NCBI GenBank assembly: GCA_014529385.2
Contig: CM043969.1
Span: forward strand, 24,040,446 to 24,104,445
Reading direction: 5' to 3'
Source: Adiantum capillus-veneris
Taxonomy: Eukaryota; Streptophyta; Polypodiopsida; Polypodiales; Pteridaceae
DNA: 64,000 nucleotides
In this document: positions 10,268 to 22,900 of the stretch, in pieces
How positions within the stretch are numbered: position 1 is the first letter of the stretch
Layout of the letters: each line of letters starts with the position of its first letter
The notes under the pieces: model-generated
Database searches by the model: none
What the model saw: only the letters and a program-made list of their open reading frames with translations
Told to the model about the DNA's origin: nothing
Made by a program: the position numbers and the translations under genes

Positions 10268-11220
10268 AAATGGCCTATGAATTTTGAGGGTAGAGGAATT
10301 AGGAAATTAGATGAAGCACTTTTATGAGATTACTTTGTGAGCACAGTGGGTGAACTTAATTGATGGTGGCAACATAAACATGGCACTTAGTTAACTTGGC
10401 ATGAACAATACTTTTGCAAGAGAGGGAGAGTTTAGAGAACATGACAATAGTTGACCGGATTCATACGGAGCCGGTCCCCCCTCCAATAGGCATTTGTATT
10501 ATAGTTTCTCCCATCAAGAGAGACTTGGTACAATACAATCTTTGTGTTCCTTGTGACCTAGGTGATGCAATGAAGATGGAAAGCTTCGTGCATCACAAGC
10601 ATAACATAAATGTTGTAGAAAGCATTAACTATCCCAACCCTCAGTCCCAAGGCCTCAAACACCTTCGAAGGTGGAGAGAGCTAGTGGGGAATGAGGATAG
10701 GGAAGAGGAAGAAGAAACATTCCATATGAGAAAGAAATAGTTCCTCACTTATCATTACTCTTCTTGCTAGCATACATAATAGCATAGTAATGAAGATGGA
10801 GAAGGTGGCAAGCTTAAGCATTGAAGCATGGCTCTTGGTTGGATTTTCATTCCATAGCCAAGAGTGTTTATGTAGGCTCTCACTTCTCACAAGCTTGGAG
10901 AAGGAGGTGGTGTTCCTCCATTTTCACCAAGTGATAATGGTTCCACAAAATGAGTGTGTGTGGTATATATCCCCCTAGCACCCCCTTGCTTGCTTGGGGC
11001 AAGTTGCAACTTTTCCACATGCTGCAAGCTCATTGGACCCCTCTCCCCCTAGCCAATCACAAGCCGCATGCAGTCAAGTACATGGGTAGTCTTTTGACAA
11101 GTGTCCTCCTTACCCCTTAGAGAGAGAGATAGAGAGCTTGAAAATATCTAGATATTTTTTGGATGGAACTAGAAGCTTATTAGACCCCTCTTTAGCCCAA
11201 CCAATAGCATTCAAGCACAC
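10268..11220. repeat. dispersed repeat R1, copy 1
   Basis: Shares long stretches with 48853-49798: the openings match over AATGGCCTATGAA, and both contain AACAATACTTTTGCAAGAGA and TTCCATAGCCAAGAGTGTT in the same order, with microsatellite and indel differences. Near the end both have a GACCCCT block followed by CAATAG and ATTCAAGCACA. No convincing coding frame is conserved between the copies, so R1 is a noncoding repeat of unknown class. Confidence 0.65.
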
Positions 11221-11820
11221 CATGTGGTTAAGCTTAGTGAGAGTCTGACATGTGTCCCATGTGGTTAAGCTTAGTGAGAGTCTGACTGCATCCGGAGTCC
11301 GATAAAGATCGTGAATACCATCCCATTTACTCAGGAATATATTTATCGTATCTTTGTTGCGCTCTTTCTCCTCCCTTTGAAAGATTGGTGGTTTTGTGTT
11401 TTTCAACAACTCATCCGCCTCTTTCTAAGTGAGAATTGGCAATGGGTCCGGATTAGAGCCTTGCTCTGACATGCGAGGGATTGGATTTTCAAGCATAGAG
11501 TGCAAAAAAATCCGAGATTGCTCTTTGTAGGGCCCTTGGCCTGCTGATGCATGTATTGCACTACCCGATCAAACATTTTAGTGACATTCTCATTCAAACG
11601 TGCAAAATTCATTTCCAAAAGAGACATGCATGATTGCAATGCTCTGAACTCGTGGAGATCAAGTAGTTCTATGATGTCGTCCATGCCAATTGCCATGCGG
11701 GTACCCCCCCATGAGAGTATTTGACTGTAGTGCAATAGTAGGCCTAACACGCACAAGATGCTCAAAATCGAATGTATGATGCATGTCTATGCCTGGATCC
11801 ATGGTACACTGTTGTGTTAA
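11110..11820 (-). pseudogene. possible gag-like remnant
   Basis: Minus-strand frames read MDPGIDMHHTFDFEHLVRV, then GMDDIIELLDLHEFRALQSC, FARLNENVTKMFDRVVQYMH, and after shifts KPPIFQREEKERNKDTIN and FLSKWDGIHDLYRTPD. The last part resembles the start of a retrotransposon gag core (P-P-x-F followed by a W-x-x-I-H-D segment). At least two frameshifts separate the pieces. The assignment is weak; a host-gene fragment is possible. Confidence 0.3.
11219..11285. repeat. 38-bp direct duplication
   Basis: The block beginning CATGTGGTTAAGCTTAGTGA occurs twice in tandem with no visible difference over about 28 bp, separated by TGTGTCC-type sequence. It sits at the end of R1 where gag-like sequence begins. 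Confidence 0.7.
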
Positions 11821-12894
11821 CGTGAAAAAAGACAAATACCTTGTATAAAAACTACTTTGCAAAGTTTTTTAGTATTGATGTAGTGATTTGCAAATGAGCA
11901 ATTGTAACTAGAGTCGTCAATTGGCCGTCCCAAATGGAAGCTCAACACGGTAATGAGTTGCCACAATCGAATCCAATGCGATTTTGAACACCACAAATCC
12001 TCCAACCTTGCCTTGATTACTACCAAACCAAGCTTTGATGGATTGAAAAAACTCGGTGTGTATTTGTTCGATGAAAGAATCTTTGACTATAATACTTTGA
12101 TGATTATCGCTTGCTGATTTTATAGTGTATGTTTTTTCTTATTTTAAGTGGATGCAAATTTTCTTGAGTACAAGACCTTGCCCTTATTCGAATCTACCGG
12201 GTCGTGTGCTCTGTTTTCGAAATCGACCCCGATAATCTTTGCAAGGGAAAGGACCCTTTGTTTAGTGCCCCATCATCCAATTCGTTGAGTGATGTCGTAC
12301 TTTTTCTTTTTAATTAAGGAATGATAATACAAAGATATGGACATCATTGCATACTATTTGTCTCATAGACCAACATTGCCTTTCAAAGACATTAATACGA
12401 TATAAAATCCCCCCCACCCCCCCCTCTCCTCGCAAAAAAAACAAGTGAAAGGGACACGATGGCTTTCAAAACAATAAGAAAGTGATAAAATTATTAGGTT
12501 GAGTTTAACTAGAATTATATAAGGTGAAGCATTTTCGAAAATGTCTCTTTTATTAAGCAACCGAGTGTCCTCCTCGCAAAAAAGCAAACCAAAAATACTA
12601 GCAATTTTTTTGAAATTTGTAGGATTTTTGAACCAAGTTTTGGCATCATTGCATGTTTTTCTTCTGTTTACCATGGTTTGCTTATTAATATATACTAGTA
12701 CAATAGTGCCGCCTTCGACAGTGCTATATAGATTTTTTTCTTAGCTCGAACGGCACATAATCGAGGCTTCGAGCTCCTATACGTTATGTTGCATGATCGA
12801 GCCCCTCTATGTTTGCGTACCAATCGTACTTGTTGCCTCTCTCTCTCTCTCACACATACGTGCGCGCGCACACACACCACCACCACCTGTTGAG
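11821..12894. other. intergenic, no gene seen
   Basis: No conserved frame, RNA gene or long repeat was recognised. There are short poly-C and poly-A runs near 12408-12440 and a CT/CA run at 12836-12880. Confidence 0.5.
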
Positions 12895-13013
12895 CACTTG
12901 GTGATTGTTGACTATGGTTGGACATAATGCCTAAGCCTAGAGACATTGTCAGCCACTTGGTGATTGTTGACTATGGTTGGACATAATGCCTAAGCCTAGA
13001 GACATGGTCAGCC
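12895..13013. repeat. 60-bp tandem duplication
   Basis: Two adjacent units, each beginning CACTTGGTGATTGTTGACTA and ending in CCTAGAGACAT followed by GTCAGCC, are almost identical (one T/G difference seen). The unit contains GTTGGACATA, also found at the start of the LTR-like modules downstream. Confidence 0.8.
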
Positions 13014-13222
13014 AACTGGCACTCCATAGGCAACATTGCGGATAGGAAGCTCGTGGAGGGCTGCACTACACTTGACATACATGTTGACTAACGTGTTGCA
13101 TAAGTATGTGTTCTTTTCAAGAAACCAACTATCACGAATATCAGCATGCATGCTACTGCCTTGGTACAAATCCTTCTTCTTAGCACAATCTTTAAGTGAG
13201 CTCACAAAAGAAAGACTTAATT

Positions 13223-13274
13223 CTCTCTCTCTCTCTCTCTCTCTCTCTTAGTGTAGTATGTCTCCTATCTCGTG

Positions 13275-13341
<67 letters not shown>
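13223..13341. repeat. (CT)n microsatellites
   Basis: Two long CT runs (about 13223-13249 and 13278-13340) in the first unit of the array. Confidence 0.95.
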
Positions 13342-13419
13342 GTGTTAATCACCCGCATTACCTAACAACATTCTTGCTCGCTCTCTAGACTATCTCGCTC
13401 TCCAGTTTGTTCTCTTTTT

Positions 13420-13422
<3 letters not shown>

Positions 13423-13460
<38 letters not shown>
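13423..13460. repeat. (CT)n microsatellite
   Basis: Uninterrupted CT dinucleotide run. Confidence 0.95.
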
Positions 13461-13630
13461 GTGTTAATCACCCGCAAGTGCCTCCATACTCTCTCCAATT
13501 AAGTACGACTATATCAAGATCTTTTGCAATGCCACATGCCTTCAAGGTGCAAGTGTACGTGGTTGTATTTAGAGAAATTCCCTCTCTTTGCATCCACTAA
13601 AAACATCTGAGACCTTCCTGACCCTGACCT

Positions 13631-13927
13631 TGTTGGACATATCCGCCAATCAATGCACTCCATAGGCAACATTGCGGTTAGAAAGCTGGTTGAGGATTCC
13701 GCTGCACTTGACATACTTGTTGACTAATGTGTTGCGTAAGTATGTGTTCTTTTCAAGTAACCAACTATCACAAATATCAGCATGCATCCTACTGTCCGGT
13801 AAAAACTCTGTCCGGTAAAAACTCCTTCTTCTTAGCACAATCTTTAAGTGAGCTCACAAAAGAAAGACTTATTCTCTCTGTATTACTATAGTGTGTCTCC
13901 TATCTTGCATGACCTTTCTATCGTGGA

Positions 13928-13976
<49 letters not shown>

Positions 13977-14023
13977 AGCTAGTAGCACTTCTAGTTTCAT
14001 TTTCTATGTTTTATATCCAAACA
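13631..14023 (+). repeat. LTR-like module 1 of miniature array
   Basis: Begins TGTTGGACATAT and ends CCAAACA directly before TGGTATCAGA, an initiator-Met primer-site motif. It includes a (CT)n run at about 13930-13974. A second module (14302-14711) has the same start, order and end, and a partial third lies upstream (about 12973-13340). No coding sequence is present, so the arrangement resembles a TRIM-type miniature retroelement in tandem. Confidence 0.5.
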
Positions 14024-14061
14024 TGGTATCAGATTCACCAGTTTGTGTCTCATAGGTCTAG

Positions 14062-14067
<6 letters not shown>

Positions 14068-14110
<43 letters not shown>

Positions 14111-14122
14111 TGTGTGTGTGTG
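14068..14122. repeat. (CT)n(GT)n compound microsatellite
   Basis: A CT run followed directly by a GT run, leading into GTTAATCACC. Confidence 0.95.
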
Positions 14123-14301
14123 TTAATCACCCGCAAGTGCCTCTATACTCTCTCCAATTAAGTACGACTATATCAGCATCTTTTGCAATGCCACATGCCT
14201 TCAAGGTGCAAGTGTACATGGTTGTATTTGGGGAAATGCTCTCTCTTTGCATCCACTAAAAACATATAAGACCTTCCTGACCCTAACCCTGACCTTGACC
14301 T

Positions 14302-14594
14302 TGTTGGACATATCCTGCAATCAATGCACTCCATAGGCAACATTATTGCAAATATAAATCTCATTGAGGATTTCGCTGCACTTGACATACATGTTGACTA
14401 ACGTGTTGTGTAAGTACGTGTTATTTTCAAGTAACCAACTATCACGAATATATCAATCAGCATGCATGCATACTACTGCCTTGGTAAAAAATCCTTCTTC
14501 TTAGCACAATCTTTAAGTGAGATTACAAAAGAAAGACTTATTCTCTCTCTATTACTGCAGTGTGTCTCCTATCTTGCGTGATCTCTCTATCGCA

Positions 14595-14667
<73 letters not shown>

Positions 14668-14711
14668 TAGTAGCACTTCTAGTTTCATTTTTTATGTTTT
14701 ATATCCAAACA
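14302..14711 (+). repeat. LTR-like module 2 of miniature array
   Basis: Starts TGTTGGACATAT and ends CCAAACA, again followed by TGGTATCA at 14712. It shares with module 1 the blocks TGCACTCCATAGGCAACATT, TTCAAGTAACCAACTATCAC and TTCTTAGCACAATCTTTAAG. The region between the modules (14024-14301) would be the internal domain of about 280 bp. Confidence 0.5.
14597..14663. repeat. (CT)n microsatellite
   Basis: CT run of about 33 repeats inside LTR-like module 2. Confidence 0.95.
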
Positions 14712-14892
14712 TGGTATCAAATTCGCCAGTTTGTGTCTCGCAAGTCATTTTGGCCTCTTGAAGACGCTAATATATCTTTTTGGCCTCAATCTTGAAGTTC
14801 ATATATCATTTCATTTCTCTGCCATGGCCATCAACTTCAAAATTCATAGCATTACCTAACAACAGTCTCGCTCACTCGCCAGTTCTAACTTT

Positions 14893-14893
<1 letters not shown>

Positions 14894-14940
<47 letters not shown>

Positions 14941-14969
14941 CTGTGTGTGTGTGTGTGTCTCTCTCTCCG
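14894..14969. repeat. (CT)n(GT)n(CT)n microsatellite
   Basis: CT run, short GT run, then CT again. Confidence 0.9.
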
Positions 14970-14998
14970 TCAGAGTCCGTCTCTCTTTGGGTTCTTTA

Positions 14999-15022
14999 GA
15001 GGGTATCTTTTAAGATACCCTC
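14999..15022. repeat. perfect 10-bp hairpin
   Basis: GAGGGTATCT at 14999-15008 and its exact complement AGATACCCTC at 15013-15022 with a 4-base loop. No U-tract follows, so it is not a simple terminator. Confidence 0.7.
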
Positions 15023-15715
15023 ATAAAAATAAAGTCAAAAGCGCCGTCGAATGAGGGGAGGATTTAAGTACGCATAACAAGCGACACGTATCTCATGCCA
15101 ACGAAGGAGGGGGGATGAGCGTCACTAGACAGAGCAAATCACTCAGCAAGAGCATGAGCGTAGGCTGCACAGTAGAGCAGACACGTGTTGAGACTGGCGG
15201 CGATTTTGATTCGCGGATGTTGTCGATGAGGTGAGCGTTAGAGCGAAGGAAGGAGGTGAGGGTCATGTAGGATGGGAGATGATACCTCTCCTGTAGATCT
15301 CTCTCTCTCTCTCTCTCTCTCTCGACACACGACTGCAATTTGTTGATGTGGCAAAGTATGGGGTGAAACATGTGGAGCAGAGAGAGGGAGAGAGAAGGAA
15401 TGAGAAGATATCTGCAAGGATGAGTGCGAAGGCAGAGGTAGATTTTTTGTGTGCAATCATGCTCAATGTGTGGGAAAAATGTGTCTCATCTTAATTTCGT
15501 GCCGTTTCCAATTTCAAAAAGGTTGGTTCAGGGCAAGGAAAAAGGATAAATTTGACCCCAAAATAGAGAAAAAGAGTATAAAACCCCCAAAAATACCCCT
15601 ACTTTTCTAAAATTTCCTCTTGGCAAACTCAAGGAAAGAAAATTTGTACGTTTGAAAAAATGATTTTTCTCGAACACTGATCATGCTACATATTGCCCTG
15701 TGAGGAGTGGATCTT

Positions 15716-15750
<35 letters not shown>

Positions 15751-15900
15751 CCTTAGGTCGAGAAGGCAACAAAGATGAGAGCTCAGTGGGATCACGATCG
15801 CAAGAAGGGCGAAGTAGTGGTTTGGGAGGCAGGTCGATAGGCGTGCAAGAAAGGGACAGTATGTAGCGGGTTGGGACTTAGGAGGCAGGTTGCGACTCCG
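15023..15900. other. intergenic with short microsatellites
   Basis: No supported gene. There is a CT run at about 15297-15323 and a GT run at 15719-15750. The open frames seen here are microsatellite artefacts. Confidence 0.5.
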
Positions 15901-15913
15901 ACTCAAGGTGCAA

Positions 15914-15914
<1 letters not shown>

Positions 15915-15962
<48 letters not shown>
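15915..15962. repeat. (CT)n microsatellite
   Basis: Uninterrupted CT run of about 24 repeats. Confidence 0.95.
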
Positions 15963-15964
<2 letters not shown>

Positions 15965-16264
15965 CCCAGTGTTATTAGTCAATCACTCGCACGCGCCTCT
16001 GTACCCTCTGTACGACTGAACACTCATCAAAAGTCCACACACACATTCACAAGTGTCACTGCGTCGTCACTTGTCAACCCTGAGTCCTTGTGCCCGCTGA
16101 GTCCTGCACAATGCAAGGCTGCATACGGCTTGCCTTTTCCTTCACTCTCGCTCGTTGTCTTGCCGTTTGGACAGGGCACACTTGCGTGAAGTGGCCGGAG
16201 TAAGCACGTTCTACCACGTGTAGGAGGAGAGGAGGTCGACAGAATCCCTCCCCCTTTTATTATA

Positions 16265-16283
16265 GTGTGTGTGTGTGTGTGTG

Positions 16284-16335
<52 letters not shown>

Positions 16336-16410
16336 TACATATATATATACATATAAAACTCATTAATATATGTGTCATATATTTGTTTATTTATGTTGTG
16401 TGTGTGTATG
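16265..16410. repeat. (GT)n(TA)n(CA)n compound microsatellite
   Basis: GT run, then TA-rich alternation, then CA run, so the whole tract is self-complementary and could extrude as a cruciform. It lies about 0.35-0.5 kb upstream of the host gene start codon. Confidence 0.9.
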
Positions 16411-16742
16411 TATGTATAAAACTTACTATAATTATGCAAGGTGAGCTTCACTTTGACACTCTAAAAGAATAAAATGCAAGAGAAGTCGAGCCATGTGAAG
16501 AAAGGTGTATCCATTCAATACTTTTAAACCGAAATAAAGGTAAATCTCAATCATCATCACTTAAAACATTGAAAGTATGCCTAACTCAACAGCAAGGCTT
16601 CTTTTAAAAAGCCAAAAAACCCAAACCTAAATGTGAAGGGTATTCTCTTTGCAAAGGTACACTCTCTTTTTCAAGGAGGTGTTGCAATTGCCATTTTGCC
16701 ATCGCCATTTTGGAGTGTACTCTCTTGGCGTCGAGCATCAAG

Positions 16743-16916
16743 ATGACAGAGACGGTCACTGTCCCTGGGGCCGGGCTGCCAGTTGACGAGGAGGTGAGAA
16801 CTCTCTTCATCTCGGGGCTACCCAACGACATCAAGGAGCGCGAAATCTACAATTTGTTCCGCACTTACCCTGGCTACGAGTCCTGTCAGCTGAAGTACAC
16901 CGGGCGAGGTTACCAG
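16743..16916 (+). CDS. exon 1, RRM1 N-terminal half
   Basis: 58 codons from MTETVTVPG to KYTGRGYQ, ending CAG before donor gtattt. Contains RNP2 (LFISGL) and the [15 protein letters not shown] segment. Confidence 0.85.
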
Positions 16917-19900
16917 GTATTTCCTTCTCTCCTTTTTTTTCCTCTGTCATTGCACTGCTCTCCACAGAAAATCAACGACGTGGATGCTCGCACCAGCCCA
17001 CTAGTATACTCGACCCGAAGAGTGAAAGTTGGACGATGAGATTGCGTGAATATTGAAGAAGCTGCTAGACTCCTTGTCAAAAAGTTTACAGCGAGCTTAC
17101 AACAAGAAGAGATAAAAATTGTAGCAACACTGGTTCATGATAAGGATGGTACTTGGCCATGATGAAAAGAGCCAAAAAAATCTGTTACTACAGGACAGAT
17201 TCCGGTCTTATCGGTGATCATTGTGGAAAACAGGGTTTGCAACCCTTTGCTCAAAGTTACGTCAGCTGCTATATTCAAACTATCCTTAAGTGAACCATGC
17301 GATCCTTCTTCTCCTTCCGCTCCTCACGTTGATGGTGCTGCCAGTTCTGTTTCAATTTTGGTGTAAATGACAAGGCGATCCGTGCCCTTCATTATGAAAA
17401 TCGTATTTAAGAAGTGGGCTCAAACTTTCCACAACTGGATATGCATTATAGTTCCATATTTCATTCTGTCCACTTTCATGACTTTCCTCTTTTTCTGTCT
17501 TCTGGCAGATAGTGGCATTTGCTGTATTCTCGGATCAGGCTTCGGCGTTGGCTGCGAAAGCTGCTTTGAATGTATGCAATTCTACCATCTCTTTGTCCAT
17601 GTAATAACATAAATTGCTCTTTTTTTCTTGGCATTTTATTTGTCGACATATGTCAATGAACTCTCTAGCCTTCCATTTAACATGTATCGTGCATTAGAAA
17701 AAAGACTCTTGTTTCCAATTTTATTCTTTGTATAGCTGCATCATCTTCTCTCTCAGGCTGGTTAATGTTTGAGGGTATATATTTTCTTGCTTAATACTGC
17801 AGGTTCTAATTGCTCTTTTTTCAATGTTTCTCAAATTTTGAATCTTATAAATGAGGAGTTTTCTCGGAACAGCTAGTTAAAGAATCCAAGAATTAAATTC
17901 CAAATCAATCTTGCTTCATAATATTCCTTTTTTCTACAGGAGTTTGCATTTCTGAATTTTGTGTTTCGTGCAAGTGTTTATCCCTTCTTTTAGTTCTTAA
18001 CTTCCAAATTTTCCGACTTTATGTACAAATTTTCCACATGACTGCCAGGTTAGTGTTTGTTCTCTTTTCCACGGTCACAAAGTAGATTGTTTCTGTAATT
18101 AATGAAGCTATGATTCCTCAAGTAACAGGTTGTTTTTTTTTTTCCCAGGGCCACCCCATTGACCCTGAGGTGAGTACAACTCTGCATATTGAACTTGCAA
18201 AGTCGAATTCTAGAGGCAAAAGACCCCATTCAGGTGCAAGGGCTAAGCTGCGACCATCTATGCCTAGGCTTCATGCGGAAGCTGTGTGTTGGTTGGCTGC
18301 TTTGACTGATTGGGTGCGTAAATCAATGCAGATGAGCGTATTGCAAATGCTTCAGAAAAGAAGTTCAGAGGTTCTTCTGGAATGGGTGGGGTTTATTCAG
18401 ATGCAGGTATTTATAATACAGTATTGTGCTAGCTAGTGTGCATTAAGCTTGTAAGTTTGGATGTTCTCAACATGATGTCTTTCTTCCATCATGTTCGTAA
18501 CTTTATTGTTCTTTTGTTCACTGTTTGATCTTGCACATGCTTGACACGAGCTTCACTCACGTAAGTTAACCGCACTGTTCACATGTCAGGAATGGTGCAC
18601 TCCGTTTACAACGAGCTGCACGGGTATCCACCTTCACAAAGGTCAAATCACACACTTCTTTGTCATCACATTGTAATCTTTGGTTCTTAAGCAAAAGGCT
18701 TCCAAATTACAGCTAAATGTATCAGCATTAATTATTGCAAACCTATGTACAGTTTCTTTTAGTGCAGTTTTGTTGGGATTTTTGACTAATTTGAATTCCA
18801 TTCCCATCTGTGGGTGTGGTATTGTTTTCTTCAAATCAGTGCTTTGGTAGGAGGATATGCTTTGCCGGATGGTCTCTCAGGCTTTCTGATGGTATGTAGA
18901 TCTGCATTTGCCAGTATTGAATTTATATTAAAAAATGTAGGCTAGTTGGCATTTGTTTTGTCTTCTGTGTTAAGTCAGAAAACTGTTATGCACTTACTCT
19001 TGGCAAACAGTACAGATTGTGTTGGATCTTGGGTGTTCGTGTCATTACATTTTGTGCTAGTTTTTATATAAGACTAGTTTGCTTGTGCCTCCTGTTGGAT
19101 ATGAGTTGTTCCTTGATTGTCTTTCATAGTTGAACATGGTGAGGTGTTAACGGCTAGTACTTGGGATTCCTCGTTGCACTCCGAAATCTCTTATTGCGAG
19201 TTTGACTTTGTAGTATACTCGCGACCCACACAAACACGCGTTTTTAAATGATCAATCAAGTTAGTATTGAGGGTGAGAGGTACTTAACCATTGAGCATCC
19301 TTTGACGTCAATGAGTACCACTAGAGAGGCTCCAGAGCGTGGTGGTTTGTCAAAAATGCAGCAAAGGCTCCAGAGCGTGGTTGTTTGTCACCTATGGATA
19401 GTGCCTAAGGTTGGTGTGGAGGAATTGATGTCACAATATCAATGAGATTCTCCTTGGCCTCATGTTGTAATGTTTGTCTGCCTTCCCACTGTAGAGATTA
19501 CATGCGATGTATTTCAAAAGAGTATTCAGCACTCTTGCCTTTCACCTTGTTCTAGGGCATACTCGTACGGCTAGTGCCTCCAAGCACTGCATAGCCGGCC
19601 GGCCACACTTGAGCCGACTGCCGGTTTTATGTCTGGTGCCCATTCCATTTTTTGGGTGTCCCTATTTATTGTTGTAGGGCGTTGGGTTGGTCTTCCCTAC
19701 CTCCACCTTTGACCCCTATATAGGTAGGGGATGCGGAAGGTTTAGGGTGATTGTTAGTTGTATCTTCTGCCTATTGGCTGTCTGAGGTAGATGGTGGTTA
19801 TCAGCCCTCTCTCACATCTCTTGGGTCCCCCCCCCCCAAAAAAAAAAGAAAAAGAAAAAAAGAAGAGAAGGCACACGCTTTTGCAAATTTGCACACGCGC

Positions 19901-22900
19901 GTTGACATGGTATCAGAGCTTTAAGCTCTCCAATCTGGGATTGGGCACATCTTTAACGCGGTAGGTCTTCTACCAGAGCCCTAGGTCTGCTAGTGATTTA
20001 ATGAAAGAGGGGAGCGACATCTTTTTTGTAGATCTGTTGTCAAGAACCTTTTTTTCCTCTTGCGGTTTTGGCTGAAAACCCCCCATTATCTTCATTTGCT
20101 GCTAGCGCTTGCCTTTCCAGGTAGTTTTGTGGCGGAAAACCCCTCATGCTTCAATGTTTTTGGCTTTGTGTAATGTTTTTGACAAACAACCACGCTCTGG
20201 AGCCTTTGCTGCATTTTTGCAGCATGACTAAGATGATTGCATTCGGATCAAGCTGATCCGCGTCAAAATGCAGCATGACTAAGATGATTGCATTCGGATC
20301 AAGCTGATCCGCGTCCTCTGGGCGAGATCTCATGTTTTGGCATTGTTTTGTAGGTGTTTAGGTGCTGTTATTTTCTCTGTTTTCAGCCCTTCGACGGCTG
20401 TGCATACAGTGATCTACCCCTCTTGGACTCTTTGCACTGCTCCGGACTCCATCCGGAGCATACAAGCTGTAACAGACTTGGACACTCCAAGTCAAGAATC
20501 AACCGCGACAGCACCAAATAACCACTTCAAAACAATTCACAGATCACAATAGATTTGCACTGGCCCGTCGGAGTTCCGTGCCTAGAGATATTGGCCCCAA
20601 AGACTGGCGCCCCTTTCGGTATTTCTTTTTGTATTAATCAATTCAAAGTACAAGAGAGTGGGTCGGGATTCACTCTCAGACTCTGCGTCCAGATGCTCTG
20701 AGAAGTGAGGCCCTCACCACTAATTTAAAGGTTACAAGGGATGCTCAAAAGCAGAGCCCCAAAAGCTTTTAAAATCAAAAGCAGATTCTCTCCCTCTCAA
20801 TGAGAGTCAGTAAAAAGCAAGTTCTCTTTTTCTCTTTCTTTCTCCCAAATCAAAGCGAAAAGCTGAGATTTGCGTCGCTCAAATTTTTTTTTAAAAAAAA
20901 TATATTCCGCCTCTGCGATTTTCAGAAATAAGGGTTTCTGGCAGAAATTAGGGTTTGTGGGAATTCTAGGGTTTTTGGCAGAAATTAGGGTTTCTGCTGT
21001 CCGCCACGCCATCACTTTGTGACATACCCCCCTCTTGAAAGCATTGTAATCGACCGCGATTACGCCTGCAAAACCGACAAAAGCCATAAACCGTCTTAGC
21101 AGACACTGACTGTTAGTACCTACGTACTAGGAACACACATCTAGCACATGTACAAAATCGACAGGACATCACAGGACATCACAGGACATCACAGGACATC
21201 ACATGACATTCAACATTCATTCGGATCTTAGACCATGATTTATCGGCAATGTAGCTAGCAATCACATCTAGGTCCAATCGGGACCTCATCGATGTCCGAT
21301 TGACTAACCCCTATTGCAACCATGTCTATTCGAGATCAAGTAGACCAAAATGCTGCAGTCATTTGGTCTATCAGTTCCTGTACTCACAAGAAGTCAAGAA
21401 CAAATCAGTATCATAATCAGGAATTCCATTTCATAAAGTCATCCAGCAAAATACTGTCAGCTCTCAGCATCCCTGAAGCTCAAAGAGACATCAGTGACTT
21501 TAGTATCAAAATCGAGGCATCTGTTGACAAAGGAGTGGAGTGACTCCCCTCTTGTGCATCCCATTGTACCAGATCTCCGGCCAAGCTGAATTCTGGGTTC
21601 CGTTTGGAGTAGACTATGCTAAACCAAAACATCGAGGTAAAGTTTCACAATCCGAGGAGTATCTGGTAGGTCCTCCTCCTCCATCCACTTTGCATCAAAT
21701 GCAGGAAAGTTCTTGAACTAAACCCACAACCGCCTTCGAACTTTACCTCTCTTCGTATCGTTATGTGCCAAAATCTGTTCAGGAACAAGGATCTCCTCGC
21801 TTTCTTCCACTTTGGGTTGCTCATCAGGCTCCCCATCATCAGACACATCACCCTTAACAAGTTTCAAGAGACTCACATGCAATGCATTGTGAATCCTCCA
21901 AGTATCTGGCAGTTTCAATCGGAAGGAGACATCATTTATCTTTTCAGTAATCTGGAAAGGGCCGTAGTATCACATACTAAGCTTTGGAAAAAGCCTCTTC
22001 TTTCCCTTTTTCTTTCTTAGGCGTGCCTTCTCAAAAGTAAGAGCACCCAATCATCCTCCTTCAGTTTCAAGTCGCGACGATGGCGATCTGCTGCCTTTTT
22101 CTGTCGTTCTTGAGACTCCTGCAAAGTCTCGCGAACCTTGGCAAAAGCCGTATCCAAATCTCGCGAATATTCATCCGCTTCAATTTCTAATCTTTCGTGC
22201 TCAGGAAGGATGGAACCTTCGCAGCACTTTCAACAATCTCACGTGGCGTCTTCCCCGTCGAAGAGTGTATCGTGTTATTGTAGGCAAATTCCACCAAAGG
22301 TAAGTTCTTTTCCCATTGAGTCTTCTGATCCGAGATACAAGACTTGAATAAATCTAAAATCACTGAATTGGCAATCTCAAATTGCCCGTCAGTCTGCAAG
22401 TGGAACGATGACGAGAACTGCAACTGCGTGCCAATGTTCTCCCAAATTGCCTTCCAAAACCAACTCATAAATCTGGGGTCTATGTCGGAGAGAATCGTCT
22501 CAGACGTGCCATGTAATTGGAAAATCATCGTGATCATTCTGTGTTCTCGGGAGATCAAAAAAATGAAATCCATTTTAATATTTTCCTAGGGGCGGGTGGG
22601 TATGGGTAAAGGCTGTAACAATCCCTGTGCCTTATGCCTGTCAAACTTGACCTTCTGGCATACCAAGCAACTGCGCACAAACTCTTCCACATCCTTCTTG
22701 AGTCTCCGCCAAAAGAAATATCTCTCTACCCCTTTCATGGTGGTAGCAATGCCGCGGTGACCCGTAAAAGGTGGATAGTGGCAATCAGGCATAACCTTTT
22801 CCCTCAACGGTTGTGTAACGCACAACATAGTCTTTTTCATCAAGTAGCCTTCCCGAAGGGAGTATCCAGCTACTGTCTCCCCATCCCGTATCCGTGTGAA

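Larger units (their letters stand above)
12973..14760. repeat. tandem array with about 640-670 bp period
   Basis: The block CACTCCATAGGCAACATT recurs at about 13020, 13658 and 14330, so the unit is about 640-670 bp. Each unit carries its own expanded CT tract. The GTTAATCACCCGCA block recurs at 13345, 13463 and 14123. Period and content suggest an LTR-internal-LTR array grown by unequal recombination. Confidence 0.65.

Noticed and set aside
14517-15013. Leader-like hydrophobic frames
   Set aside because: Ser-Leu runs come from CT repeats.
20151-20333. Repeated-motif protein on the minus strand
   Set aside because: The protein repeat is the 51-bp DNA tandem duplication read through; no codon-level conservation is visible.
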